A stretch of DNA of 39,100 nucleotides, from the NCBI GenBank assembly GCA_900752975.1, contig CAADXH010000112.1:1-39100 (forward strand). The letters run 5' to 3'. Positions 1-8,238 of the stretch are shown one piece after another. The notes under the pieces are model-generated. The model was not told where the DNA came from, made no database searches, and was given only the letters and a program-made list of their open reading frames with translations. The position numbers were made by a program, and so were the translations under genes. Source of the stretch: Bacilli bacterium (GTDB lineage Bacteria > Bacillota_I > Bacilli_A > ML615J-28 > CAG-313). The first letter of the stretch is position 1. Each line of letters starts with the position of its first letter.

Positions 1-1
1 A

Positions 2-181
2 ATGAATGTGGCACCTTTTGTAATGAACTATAATAACATTTTTTATCAATATTACTTGAAAAAAAGAAATGAAGGCAAACACCATAGAGTGGCTTTAACA
101 CATTTGGTTAAAAAACTTCTTAGGATAATTTATTACATAGAAACCAATGAAATTTCTTTTGATTCTTCTAAACTTAAATAA
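2..181 (+). CDS. IS110-family transposase, C-terminal fragment (cut by window edge)
   Basis: An open frame enters from the left edge and stops at 179-181, giving 59 residues. It contains YYLKKRNEGKHHRVALTHL followed by a hydrophobic KKLLRIIYYIE stretch. This is the usual tail of IS110/IS116/IS902 recombinases (Transposase_20 end), in which the repeated K-x(2)-G-K-x-H-x-V-A pattern leads into the last helix. The catalytic DEDD-like RuvC domain and the serine-bearing Tnp20 core would lie to the left, outside the window. Whether the element is intact cannot be judged. Family members are guided by a non-coding bridge RNA encoded in an element end. The gene faces pnp tail to tail. Confidence 0.8.
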   Translation: MNVAPFVMNYNNIFYQYYLKKRNEGKHHRVALTHLVKKLLRIIYYIETNEISFDSSKLK

Positions 182-332
182 TTTATATTGTAGCGAATAA
201 TAAATTATTAATATATCAGTTTTTATCGTTTTTTCTATAAAAAGACAGTCATTTAATCGTTTCAAGAGTGACATCCCCTTTTACGCCCTGATCTCGTTTT
301 TTTTATAAAAAAATTATCATTTAACTTGACTA
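182..332. other. Non-coding stretch between IS110 fragment and pnp; possible IS right end
   Basis: There is no ORF here. The stretch should hold the right end of the IS110 element and the 3' end of the pnp transcript. Two imperfect direct copies of TCGTTTTTTnTATAAAAA...TCATTTAA start at 226 and 294 and bracket a less AT-rich core (about 260-293, containing GTGACATCCCC and ACGCCCTGATC). I cannot place the IS boundary. The core could belong to an element end or to a structured RNA. No perfect terminator hairpin for pnp is visible. Confidence 0.35.
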
Positions 333-2609
333 TTAATAGTTAGTCTCCTTATTTGCCTTACGCTTATAAACACGTTTAGGTTTGGCAGGAATTTCTTCTT
401 TCTCATTTTCAACTGCAGGCTCAGGCATAGTATCATTTTCCTTAGCAGGACTTTCATCATCGCTCTTAGTAACTTTTTCTTCATCAGGTTTTTGAAGTAG
501 TGCTTTTCGTGATAGAACTAATTTACCTTTTTCGTCAATTTTGAGAAGTTTTACAACAATTTCATCACCTTCATGAACAACGTCTTCTACTTTATTAACA
601 CGTTTAGTGTCAAGAGCAGAAATATGACATAAGCCTTCACATCCTGGCCATAATTCACAGAAAGCACCAAAATCCATTATTTTGACAACTTTAACTGGAT
701 AAATTTTACCTACTTCAGGTTCACGAGTAATATTCTCAATAGTTTCAATGGCTTTATTAATCCATTCCATATCTGAATGCATAACAAAGACACGACCATC
801 TTGTTCAATATCAATTTTTACATTATTGCATTTTTCAATAATTTCTTGAATTACTTTACCGCCGCTGCCAATTACATCTCTAATACGATCAGGATTAATT
901 CTGATCATCTTAACCTTAGGAGCATATGGACTAAGTTCAGGTCTTACTTCACTAATTGTATTCATCATATGATCAAGAATTTGTAAACGACCTTTCTTGG
1001 CTTGAGCAAGAGCTTCTTTAAATATTTCACGAGTAATACCCTTGCACTTAATATCCATTTGTAAAGCAGTAATACCATTTCTAGTACCTGATACTTTAAA
1101 ATCCATATCACCGTAGTGATCTTCTAATCCTTGAATATCAGTTAAAATAGTGTATTTAGAACAATCATCATCTTCACTAATTAAACCCATAGCAATACCT
1201 GCCACTGGAGCTTTAATAGGAACACCAGCAGCCATTAGGGCAAGTGTACCAGCACAAATTGATGCTTGTGATGATGAACCATTAGATTCAAGAATTTCAC
1301 TAACTACACGAATTGTATAAGGAAATTCATCTTCAGATGGAATTACTTGAGCAAGAGAGCGTTCGCCAAGTGCACCATGACCAATTTCACGACGGCCAGG
1401 AGAACCATACTTTCCAGTTGATCCAACTGAAAATTGTGGAAAGTTATAGTGTAACATAAAACGTTTACTTTCTTCAACACCTAAGCCATCAATAATTTGA
1501 TATTCTGTTAATGAACCTAGAGTGACGGTTGATAAACTTTGTGTTTGACCTCTTGTAAATAAAGCAGATCCATGAGTACGTTCAAAAATATCTACACGTG
1601 AAGATAAAGGTCTAATTTCATCAATTGCTCTACCATCAGGTCTAATTTTATCATTAGTTATAAGTCTTCTAACTTCTGCTGCTAAAATGTGTTCAAGAAT
1701 CATATTTACATAAATCATGTTTTTTTCAACATCATCTTTACTAAATTCAGGATTAGCAATGAATTTAGCTTCAAAATTTTCACGAGTTTTTTCATTTACG
1801 GCTTCGATCGCAGCCTCACGTGCTTTCTTTTCATACGTAGAAATCGCAGCTACTAGATCTTTCTCAGCAAATTCTTTTACTTCATTTTCTAAATCTTCAG
1901 GAATTTTGAATAAATCAACAACTTTCTTTTCTTTGCCACAAACTTTAATAATTTCTTCTTCAAATGCGCATAGGCGTTTAATCTCTTCATGACCAAACAT
2001 TAATGCTTCTAACATATCCTCTTCACTAACTTGTTTAGATCCAGCTTCAACCATATTAATTGCTTTTGCAGTTCCTGCAAGTGTTAAGTTAATATCTGAT
2101 TGTTCAAGTTCTTCAACTGTTGGATTTATAACAAATTCACCATTAACACGGCCAACCACAACACCAGCAATTGGTCCTTCAAATGGAATATTAGAAATAC
2201 ATAAAGCAATACTAGAGCCCAACATTGCGGCCATTGCTGCTGAATAATCAGGATTAGCACACATAACCATGTTAACTACTTGAACTTCATTTCTAAATCC
2301 ATCAGCAAAAAGTGGTCTAATTGGTCTATCAATTAAACGAGAAACTAAAGTTTCATGTTCTGTAGGTCTACCTTCACGTTTTAAAAAGCCACCTGGAATT
2401 TTACCACCAGCATATAGTCTTTCTTGATATAATACTGTAAGTGGAAAAAAATCAGTATCCATTGCTTTATCACTGCCAACAGCTGTACTTAAAACCGCTG
2501 TATCATTATATCTAACTAAACATGCTCCATGAGCTTGCTTTGCAAGTTCTCCAATTTCTACGACAAACTTGCGTCCACGATGGGAGTATTCAAATACTTG
2601 TTTTTCCAT
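333..2609 (-). CDS. pnp: Polynucleotide phosphorylase (PNPase)
   Basis: This is the phosphorolytic 3'-5' exoribonuclease and RNA-tailing enzyme of mRNA turnover, a trimer in the cytoplasm. At 758 residues it is slightly longer than the usual 700-720. Domain order is standard: first RNase PH core (GRPTEHE about residue 80, RLIDRPIRPLF), helical linker (about 240-325), second RNase PH core with FTRGQTQ (about 352), PGRREIGHG (about 405) and GDMDFKVSGT (about 500, catalytic Asp region), KH domain with GSGG (about 580), S1 domain (about 635-705, GKIYPVKVVKIMDFGAF). The last 50 residues are a charged Lys/Glu/Pro tail. It follows rpsO, the classic order, and probably shares its promoter. Confidence 0.97.
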   Translation of the reverse strand: MEKQVFEYSHRGRKFVVEIGELAKQAHGACLVRYNDTAVLSTAVGSDKAMDTDFFPLTVLYQERLYAGGKIPGGFLKREGRPTEHETLVSRLIDRPIRPLFADGFRNEVQVVNMVMCANPDYSAAMAAMLGSSIALCISNIPFEGPIAGVVVGRVNGEFVINPTVEELEQSDINLTLAGTAKAINMVEAGSKQVSEEDMLEALMFGHEEIKRLCAFEEEIIKVCGKEKKVVDLFKIPEDLENEVKEFAEKDLVAAISTYEKKAREAAIEAVNEKTRENFEAKFIANPEFSKDDVEKNMIYVNMILEHILAAEVRRLITNDKIRPDGRAIDEIRPLSSRVDIFERTHGSALFTRGQTQSLSTVTLGSLTEYQIIDGLGVEESKRFMLHYNFPQFSVGSTGKYGSPGRREIGHGALGERSLAQVIPSEDEFPYTIRVVSEILESNGSSSQASICAGTLALMAAGVPIKAPVAGIAMGLISEDDDCSKYTILTDIQGLEDHYGDMDFKVSGTRNGITALQMDIKCKGITREIFKEALAQAKKGRLQILDHMMNTISEVRPELSPYAPKVKMIRINPDRIRDVIGSGGKVIQEIIEKCNNVKIDIEQDGRVFVMHSDMEWINKAIETIENITREPEVGKIYPVKVVKIMDFGAFCELWPGCEGLCHISALDTKRVNKVEDVVHEGDEIVVKLLKIDEKGKLVLSRKALLQKPDEEKVTKSDDESPAKENDTMPEPAVENEKEEIPAKPKRVYKRKANKETNY

Positions 2610-2692
2610 AATATATACCTTTCTATTTTATTTTTTATATTTTAACTACAACAACCAAAAAGTTTATTATAGATTGATTTCTCAATAGTCAT

Positions 2693-2714
2693 AAAGGGCA
2701 CTACTGTGCCCTTT
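2693..2714 (-). terminator. Hairpin between rpsO and pnp (attenuator or mRNA processing site)
   Basis: A perfect 9-bp stem, AAAGGGCAC/GTGCCCTTT with a 4-base loop, starts just past the rpsO stop codon. The T run that follows on the minus strand is only three bases, so termination would be partial. A hairpin at this position in rpsO-pnp operons is known in other bacteria as an attenuating terminator or RNase III/PNPase processing site. Which role it has here is inference. Confidence 0.6.
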
Positions 2715-2718
2715 AGTC

Positions 2719-2991
2719 CTACTTTCTTAATCCTAATTTGGCAATTAATTCACGGTAACGTTGAATATCACTATTCTTTAAATAGTTTAATAAATTACGA
2801 CGATGACCGATTTTCTTTAACAAACCACGACGAGAGTGAAAATCATGTGAATGAACTTTTAAATGTTCATTTAACTTGTTGATTTCAGCTGTTAAAATTG
2901 CGATTTGTACTTCAGGAGAACCTGTATCTCCTTCAGCTCTTGCAAAATTAGCAATAATTGCGGCTTTTTCTTCTTTGTTTACACAAGCCAT
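2719..2991 (-). CDS. rpsO: Small ribosomal subunit protein uS15
   Basis: This primary 16S rRNA binding protein of the 30S platform is 90 residues, the normal size. Hallmark blocks are all present: GDTGSPEVQIA, LTAEINKLNEHLKVHSHDFHSRRGLL, and KIGHRRNLLNYL. The frame is open for 12 codons further upstream, but the ATG at 2991 is chosen because AAGGAG lies 9 bases before it and the protein then starts MACVNKEEKAAI as in the family. It has its own strong promoter (3073-3101) and is followed by a hairpin and pnp. Confidence 0.97.
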   Translation of the reverse strand: MACVNKEEKAAIIANFARAEGDTGSPEVQIAILTAEINKLNEHLKVHSHDFHSRRGLLKKIGHRRNLLNYLKNSDIQRYRELIAKLGLRK

Positions 2992-3066
2992 ACTTTTTTC
3001 CTCCTTATAAAAGTTACCTAATTCCATGAATTACGTCGGAAAATTCGTAAATCTTAGCAATAGGCC
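2992..3066 (-). promoter_or_regulatory. rpsO 5' leader with alternative stems (possible S15 autoregulation)
   Basis: About 75 bases lie between the predicted transcription start and the rpsO start codon. On the minus strand TTACG (3050-3046) can pair with CGTAA (3035-3031). Alternatively GAATT (3046-3042) can pair with AATTC (3032-3028), or the palindromic AATTCATGGAATT (3032-3020) can fold on itself. Such mutually exclusive stems near the RBS resemble r-protein autoregulatory leaders. S15 leaders are known in several bacterial groups, but I cannot match this one to a described class. Confidence 0.3.
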
Positions 3067-3072
3067 ATATAT

Positions 3073-3101
3073 ATTATACTATAATTCTTATTTTTTTGCA
3101 A
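3073..3101 (-). promoter_or_regulatory. Promoter of rpsO-pnp
   Basis: On the minus strand TTGCAA (3101-3096) is followed after 17 bases by a perfect TATAAT (3078-3073). This is a strong vegetative sigma-A type promoter, as expected for a ribosomal protein gene. Confidence 0.8.
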
Positions 3102-3147
3102 ATATTATGAAAACAACTTTTAAGAAAAAAAAGAAAACATTAGAGCA

Positions 3148-4080
3148 TTAAACAAATGGCAATACTCTATTAATAATGTTTTCTTTATCTTTATTTATTT
3201 GAATTAAAAAATCTTCTATAGAATCAAACTTTTGTTCATCTCTAATATAGCTAACAAAATAAACATCCACCTGTTCATCATATATTGACTTGTTAAAATT
3301 AATAATGTTAACTTCAAAAGTTAAATTATCATTATGGTTGAAACTCGGGTTATGGCCATAATTGGCCAAACCTATGTATTTTCTTCCATCTATTTTTATA
3401 ATTACACCATATACACCAGGTTTAACATGAGCATAACTATCTAAAATTTTAATGTTGGCAGTAGGCAGATTAATTGACCTACCAATTTTTTTACCTTCTA
3501 CTACTATTCCTTTAATATGGTAAAACCTACCTAACAATTTAGTTGCTACTTCTATTTCACCATTTTCTAATTGTTTCTTTATTAATGTAGTACCTACTTT
3601 TGACTTTTGGTATGTCAATTTAGGCATTATAAAGGTCGTAATGCGACCTCCACTAAGTGGTTGAATATCACAAGCTTTACCATTCCCATCTACTCCAAAA
3701 GTGAAATCAAAACCAATAACTACATTTTTTACGTTAATTTTTTCAAGATAATCTCTTAAAAACTCTATTGGTTTAATCTGGGATAATTGTTTATCAAATT
3801 CAACTATTATTAAATAATCAACATCACATTTTGATAAAATTTCAATTTTTTCACTTAATGGAGTGAGATATGTATAATTATAACTATTCTTTATTATAAC
3901 TGAAGGATGAGGATCAAAAGTTATTATAGCCGTTTTAGTGTTATAAGTTTTTGCCACTTCTTTCATTTTGTCAATTAATGCTAAATGAGCAATATGAATA
4001 CCATCAAAATCACCAATACTAACTGATAAAGGAAAAAATTTTTTACACCTTAAATACTCAGAAAAAGTTTTTACTTCCAT
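3148..4080 (-). CDS. ribF: Bifunctional riboflavin kinase/FMN adenylyltransferase
   Basis: It converts riboflavin to FMN and FMN to FAD in the cytoplasm. At 310 residues it is the normal RibF size. The N-terminal nucleotidyltransferase half opens with SIGDFDGIHIAH, the family's G-x-FDG-x-H-x-GH ATP site with the last Gly replaced by Ala. The C-terminal kinase half (from about 185) has GRSINLPTANI, the PTAN flavin/Mg site, then GVYGVII, NYGHNPSF and FEVNIINF. The gene overlaps the end of truB by 10 bases; truB-ribF is a widespread pair downstream of rbfA/infB and next to rpsO. The 3' flank is T-rich on the coding strand but shows no convincing hairpin. Confidence 0.95.
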   Translation of the reverse strand: MEVKTFSEYLRCKKFFPLSVSIGDFDGIHIAHLALIDKMKEVAKTYNTKTAIITFDPHPSVIIKNSYNYTYLTPLSEKIEILSKCDVDYLIIVEFDKQLSQIKPIEFLRDYLEKINVKNVVIGFDFTFGVDGNGKACDIQPLSGGRITTFIMPKLTYQKSKVGTTLIKKQLENGEIEVATKLLGRFYHIKGIVVEGKKIGRSINLPTANIKILDSYAHVKPGVYGVIIKIDGRKYIGLANYGHNPSFNHNDNLTFEVNIINFNKSIYDEQVDVYFVSYIRDEQKFDSIEDFLIQINKDKENIINRVLPFV

Positions 4081-4961
4081 ACTCTCGCCGCCTTATAGCA
4101 ATGAATTTCATCATCTCTAACATATATTGCAATCAATGAATTATTTTGACATATAACAATTTTTTCTGGGAGTAAGCCTATTAAATTTTTTATCATTAAA
4201 AGTGATATTTTCATACCATTTACTGCTTTTTTAATAACCTCATCATTGTCTATAAAATAATTTCCCTTCAAAGCTTCTAAATTTGATATTAAAGAAAAAT
4301 TACCATTTTTAATATCATCAACTGTATAACTATTGTCTATTTCAAAACTGCCATTGCGAGTTCTTTTTAGATTACTCATAGTTGCAGGAACTCCAAGTTT
4401 AACCCCTAAATCATGACAAATACTCCTTATATAAGTTCCTTTTGATACTATTGTCTTAAATGAGAGTTTTGCAGTACCATTTTCACAGTCATATACAATT
4501 GGTGAAATTCTTTCAATCTTAGAAATTTCTATCTCTCTTGGTTCAATTTCAACTTCAATTTTTTTTCTAGCATACTCATATAATTTTTTACCATTTTTCT
4601 TAATTGCTGAAAACATAGGAGGCGTTTGAAGACTTTTGCCTTCAAAACTACGCAATGCAGCATCAACCATATTTAAATCTAATTCACTTATATTCTCACG
4701 CAAAATGGTTTTACCTGTTATATCGAACGTGTCAGTTTCAATACCAAACGTAATTTCACAAACGTATTCTTTTGTAACATTCTCCAAAAATTGAACAAGT
4801 TTAGTTGAATCACCTATGCAAATAACTAATACCCCTTCAGCAAGTGGATCTAGTGTGCCTAAATGGCCTATTTGCTTAGTTTTGAATATTCTTCTCATTT
4901 CATTAACGATGTCATGGCTAGTAACGCCTTGTTGTTTATTCACTATAAGTAATCCATTCAT
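4071..4961 (-). CDS. truB: tRNA pseudouridine(55) synthase
   Basis: It makes the pseudouridine of the T-loop in nearly all elongator tRNAs. At 296 residues, it starts with MNGLLIVNKQQGVTSHDIV (motif I), and the catalytic Asp is D38 in HLGTLDPLAEGVL (motif II). TPPMFSAIKKNGKKLYEYAR and GTYIRSICHDLG follow in normal order. The C-terminal 60 residues are diverged from the usual PUA-like tail. The stop overlaps the ribF start, suggesting translational coupling. A promoter lies directly upstream at 4977-5005. Confidence 0.96.
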   Translation of the reverse strand: MNGLLIVNKQQGVTSHDIVNEMRRIFKTKQIGHLGTLDPLAEGVLVICIGDSTKLVQFLENVTKEYVCEITFGIETDTFDITGKTILRENISELDLNMVDAALRSFEGKSLQTPPMFSAIKKNGKKLYEYARKKIEVEIEPREIEISKIERISPIVYDCENGTAKLSFKTIVSKGTYIRSICHDLGVKLGVPATMSNLKRTRNGSFEIDNSYTVDDIKNGNFSLISNLEALKGNYFIDNDEVIKKAVNGMKISLLMIKNLIGLLPEKIVICQNNSLIAIYVRDDEIHCYKAARVWK

Positions 4962-4976
4962 ATTATCACCTAATAA

Positions 4977-5005
4977 AGTTTACCATATTTTTCAAAAAAA
5001 TGCAA
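4977..5005 (-). promoter_or_regulatory. Promoter of truB-ribF
   Basis: On the minus strand TTGCAT (5005-5000), a 17-base spacer and TAAACT (4982-4977), followed by AGGTGA before the truB ATG. It lies in the 63-base gap after the DUF368 gene, so truB need not rely on read-through. Confidence 0.65.
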
Positions 5006-5024
5006 GAAACCAACCAATTAATTG

Positions 5025-5885
5025 TCATTTTCCTTCTTTTATTAATGTTTTAGTCCCATAGGGAAAACGAAATATTAAAATTATACTAAAAATTATTACA
5101 CCAATGATTCTTTCTATAAGCGAATAATCTGTTTGTATTAATAAAAGAAATAGATTAATAATAGTAGCAATAACCATTCCATTTATTAAACATAAAAATT
5201 CTAGGTTTTTTTTATTCATTATCGTTTTAACCACTTTAGAAGCGAAAATCAACCCCATAATAAAGCTTACCATAAAGATTAATATCAAACAGCAGTCACA
5301 ATAATTTGGTAGTGTAAACTTAATTAGCTTAGTTATTGACCGAGCTAATGCGTCCAACAAAGGAAAGTACAAACCAAATATTACCAACATCAAGGCTCCA
5401 CTAATCCCTGGCAAAATCATACCAATTGAAGCCAATACGCCATTAAGTATGACTACAATAAAGAAACTTAAATTTATTTTTTTATAATCAATTATAAAGA
5501 TTTGTCGATTAAGCAATGATAAAGCCATAACAATTACCAAGCCAATTATGAAACATATAATTTGTTTAATTTTTGAAATTGAATAATTAATTTCTTTATC
5601 TTTTTTTATTGGAAATGATCTAATTACAATTCCTAAAAAAATGATATTTAATATAAAAGGGATAAATGAATATAATTTTAAAATCAAAAATATGCCAATT
5701 AATATTCCAAATACTATAGCAATATAAACCTTATAATATTCCCTCCATTTTTTAATATTACCAAGTCCTATAATAGCATTTAATAAATCATCATATATTT
5801 TCATAATCATTGCCATAGTAGCACTACAAACGCCAGGAATTACATTTGAAATACCAAATAATACAAACTTGAACAACTTTTTCAT
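5025..5885 (-). CDS. DUF368 membrane protein, PopT-like polyprenyl-phosphate transporter family
   Basis: 286 residues, very hydrophobic, with about eight or more membrane segments. It carries the two inverted family signatures: FGISNVIPGVCSATMAMIM near the N-terminus and GMILPGISGALMLVIFGLY in the middle, each with the Pro-Gly-x-Ser/Cys turn typical of DUF368. Some members (PopT) recycle undecaprenyl phosphate across the membrane for cell-envelope synthesis; that role here is inferred from family membership. The first signature is weaker than usual (CS in place of SG). The ATG at 5885 is preferred over one eight codons upstream because AAAGGAAG lies just before it. It is divergent from the aro operon. 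Confidence 0.85.
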   Translation of the reverse strand: MKKLFKFVLFGISNVIPGVCSATMAMIMKIYDDLLNAIIGLGNIKKWREYYKVYIAIVFGILIGIFLILKLYSFIPFILNIIFLGIVIRSFPIKKDKEINYSISKIKQIICFIIGLVIVMALSLLNRQIFIIDYKKINLSFFIVVILNGVLASIGMILPGISGALMLVIFGLYFPLLDALARSITKLIKFTLPNYCDCCLILIFMVSFIMGLIFASKVVKTIMNKKNLEFLCLINGMVIATIINLFLLLIQTDYSLIERIIGVIIFSIILIFRFPYGTKTLIKEGK

Positions 5886-5910
5886 TTTTTCACTTCCTTT
5901 TTTTAACACT

Positions 5911-5938
5911 TTGTAGTATAATATAAAATGATTATAAT
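5911..5938 (+). promoter_or_regulatory. Probable promoter of the aro operon
   Basis: TTGTAG (5911-5916), 16 bases, then TATAAT (5933-5938), about 38 bases before the aroA ATG, which has AGGTGA as its RBS. The leader is short and shows no T-box, attenuator or trp-type structure, so no aromatic amino acid control is visible at the RNA level. Confidence 0.6.
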
Positions 5939-5975
5939 AAAATTATGACAATTTTTTTTATTTTTTAGGTGATTT

Positions 5976-7232
5976 ATGAAAGTATTAATTAAACCAACAA
6001 GTATAATAGGATCTACAATAATTCCTGGTTCCAAAAGCATAACCCATCGCGCTATTATTTGTGCGGCCTTTTCTAAAGATGTAGTAACTATTGAAAATGC
6101 CAACATATGCGATGATACAAAAATTACTATGGAACTATTGAAAAACATTGGGGTAAACTTTGAAATATTTGAAAATACCATTAAAGTTATACCACCAAAA
6201 AGTTTTACTGCACCTAAAAAAGTTGTTAATGCTCATAATAGCGGAACCTCAATTCGTTTTATGGGTCCTATATATTGGCAATTATTTCATAAATTTGAGG
6301 TAATGGTCGACAACCGTATGTATGAAAGACTTATAGAAACTCAAGATGGAACAAATACATCAATTAAAATAATCACTAAATCAACTGAACATGTTCATAT
6401 AAGTATTGAGTTTTTAAGTTTTCAATCTCTTATTAATACTTCAAAAACATCACAATATACTTCAGGAACAATACTTTCAACCATTATTGATCAAGGTGCT
6501 TCCCTTTGTTTTAATGAAACAGTTTTAAAGAATCCTTATGTAAAAATGACAATTCAAGTAATGAAAGATTTTGCTTTTTCCATTGAAATTGCAACCAACT
6601 TCATGATTAATGTACATCAAAATAAGAGTATAAAAACATATTGTGTCGAAAGTGACTATTCTTTGGCTGCAAATTTCTTAGTTATGGGGATGCTAAATGG
6701 TGATGTTAGTTGTGCTAGTTTTCACAAAAATTCATGTCAAGGTGATTCAAAAATTGTTGAATATTTAAAAAAACTAAATGGTGACATCAAGTATGATAAC
6801 GGAATAATAACTTCAAAATCATCAACCCCTATTCCCGGTAATTTTAAACTTGGTGATACTCCTGATTTAGTTCCTCTAATAGCTGCACTACTAGCAATTA
6901 CACCTGGAAAAAGTAAGATTGAAAATATTCAAAGACTAAAATATAAAGAAACAAATCGCATTAATGAAACAATTAAAATTTTGACCACATTAGGCGGAAA
7001 TATTTCTTTAAATGGCGATTCCTTGTTGATAAGTGGGCAAGAAATGCTTGATAATCCAAACTATTTATTACTACCTAATGATCATAGATTAGTCATGATG
7101 GTTATTGCCATTTCATCACATTTTAAAAATCCAATAATTTTGGATAATGTTGAAGCCATAAACAAGTCATACCCAAATTTTATAAATACTTATCTTGAAT
7201 TAGGAGGAAATTGTGAAAACATTGACAGCTAA
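5976..7232 (+). CDS. aroA: 3-phosphoshikimate 1-carboxyvinyltransferase (EPSP synthase)
   Basis: It joins shikimate-3-phosphate and PEP. 418 residues, close to the family's 420-430. PGSKSITHR with K20, S21 and R25 is the shikimate-phosphate/PEP site. NSGTSIRFMG is the PEP loop, TSQYTSG matches the S-S-Q region, DTPDLVPLIAALLA carries the conserved Asp, KETNRI matches KESDRI, and DHRLVMM matches DHR-A-M. Many non-catalytic stretches are diverged. It is the first gene of the operon. Its last 20 bases overlap aroB, and the aroB Shine-Dalgarno lies inside its coding sequence. Confidence 0.94.
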   Translation: MKVLIKPTSIIGSTIIPGSKSITHRAIICAAFSKDVVTIENANICDDTKITMELLKNIGVNFEIFENTIKVIPPKSFTAPKKVVNAHNSGTSIRFMGPIYWQLFHKFEVMVDNRMYERLIETQDGTNTSIKIITKSTEHVHISIEFLSFQSLINTSKTSQYTSGTILSTIIDQGASLCFNETVLKNPYVKMTIQVMKDFAFSIEIATNFMINVHQNKSIKTYCVESDYSLAANFLVMGMLNGDVSCASFHKNSCQGDSKIVEYLKKLNGDIKYDNGIITSKSSTPIPGNFKLGDTPDLVPLIAALLAITPGKSKIENIQRLKYKETNRINETIKILTTLGGNISLNGDSLLISGQEMLDNPNYLLLPNDHRLVMMVIAISSHFKNPIILDNVEAINKSYPNFINTYLELGGNCENIDS

Positions 7233-8238
7233 CTATCAAAACAAAAACGTAAAAATACATTTTGATGATAATCTCGTAAATAAAAATTGGAATTTTCTTG
7301 ATGATACTTGTAGATACCTAGTAATCACTGACCAAAATCTCAATAAACTATATCATCAACAACTTAATACTATTCCAAATCTTCTTGGAATAGTGCCTCT
7401 TCTTCCTGGCGAAAGTTCAAAATCCCTTGACACATATCGAATTATTGTAACTATTCTCCAAGAATATCAATTAACTAAAGATGATGTACTCATAGCCTTT
7501 GGTGGTGGCGTAATAACCGATATATGTGGTTTTGTAGCTGGAACATTTAAACGTGGAATACGTTTTATTAGTGTGCCAACTTCCCTAATTGGTATGGTCG
7601 ATGCTAGTATTGGGGGAAAATGTGCATTGAATCTTAATAGTGTAAAAAATCAAATAGGCCTAATCTATCATCCTGTTGAAATTATAATTAGCACATCATT
7701 TTTAAAAACTCTAGACAAACGACAAATTATTAGTGGAATGGCAGAAATCGCAAAAATAGCCATAATTAAAGATGCTAAAATGTTTGATGAACTATGCAAA
7801 TTACCAGTAGACTACTGCACAGACCTTTCATTAATTAGTAATTTAATCTATAAAGCCATTTGTCTTAAGATTAAAATAACTGAAAAAGACGAATTTGATG
7901 AACATAAACGGCATATTTTGAATTTTGGCCATACAATTGGTCACATTATTGAATCAAAGTCTGAATTTGAATTAACCCATGGAGAGGCAATCGCAATGGG
8001 CATGATTGCGGAAATATCAAACCAAAGCATTGAACACATTCTCACTTCATTACTCAAAAAACTAGGGCTATTGACAAAACCAATTGATAGAATTGATTAC
8101 TTAGCCCAAATTAATAATGACAAAAAAATTAAAAATAAAAGTATTGATTTGGTATATTTAGATTCAATAGGACATGGTAAACTAAAAAAATACAAATTGG
8201 AGAATTTAAATAATGAACAATTTTGGAAAGAATATTAG
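7213..8238 (+). CDS. aroB: 3-dehydroquinate synthase
   Basis: It cyclises DAHP to 3-dehydroquinate using NAD and a divalent metal. 341 residues. The NAD loop is GGGVITDICGF (97-107), followed by VPTSLIGMVDASIGGK (121-136). Metal ligands are the Glu of GMAEIAKIAIIKD and the His residues of FGHTIGH (about 238-242) and THGEAIAMGM (about 256). The start is GTG at 7213, fixed by a perfect AGGAGG at 7202-7207. It overlaps aroA by 20 bases and aroC by 26. Confidence 0.95.
   Translation: MKTLTANYQNKNVKIHFDDNLVNKNWNFLDDTCRYLVITDQNLNKLYHQQLNTIPNLLGIVPLLPGESSKSLDTYRIIVTILQEYQLTKDDVLIAFGGGVITDICGFVAGTFKRGIRFISVPTSLIGMVDASIGGKCALNLNSVKNQIGLIYHPVEIIISTSFLKTLDKRQIISGMAEIAKIAIIKDAKMFDELCKLPVDYCTDLSLISNLIYKAICLKIKITEKDEFDEHKRHILNFGHTIGHIIESKSEFELTHGEAIAMGMIAEISNQSIEHILTSLLKKLGLLTKPIDRIDYLAQINNDKKIKNKSIDLVYLDSIGHGKLKKYKLENLNNEQFWKEY

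Noticed and set aside
1717..1992. Plus-strand 91-residue frame opposite pnp
   Set aside because: Ser/Phe-rich shadow of the PNPase helical domain on the other strand.
5903..6181. Minus-strand 92-residue frame over the start of aroA
   Set aside because: It is antisense to strongly conserved EPSP synthase motifs and has no credible RBS.
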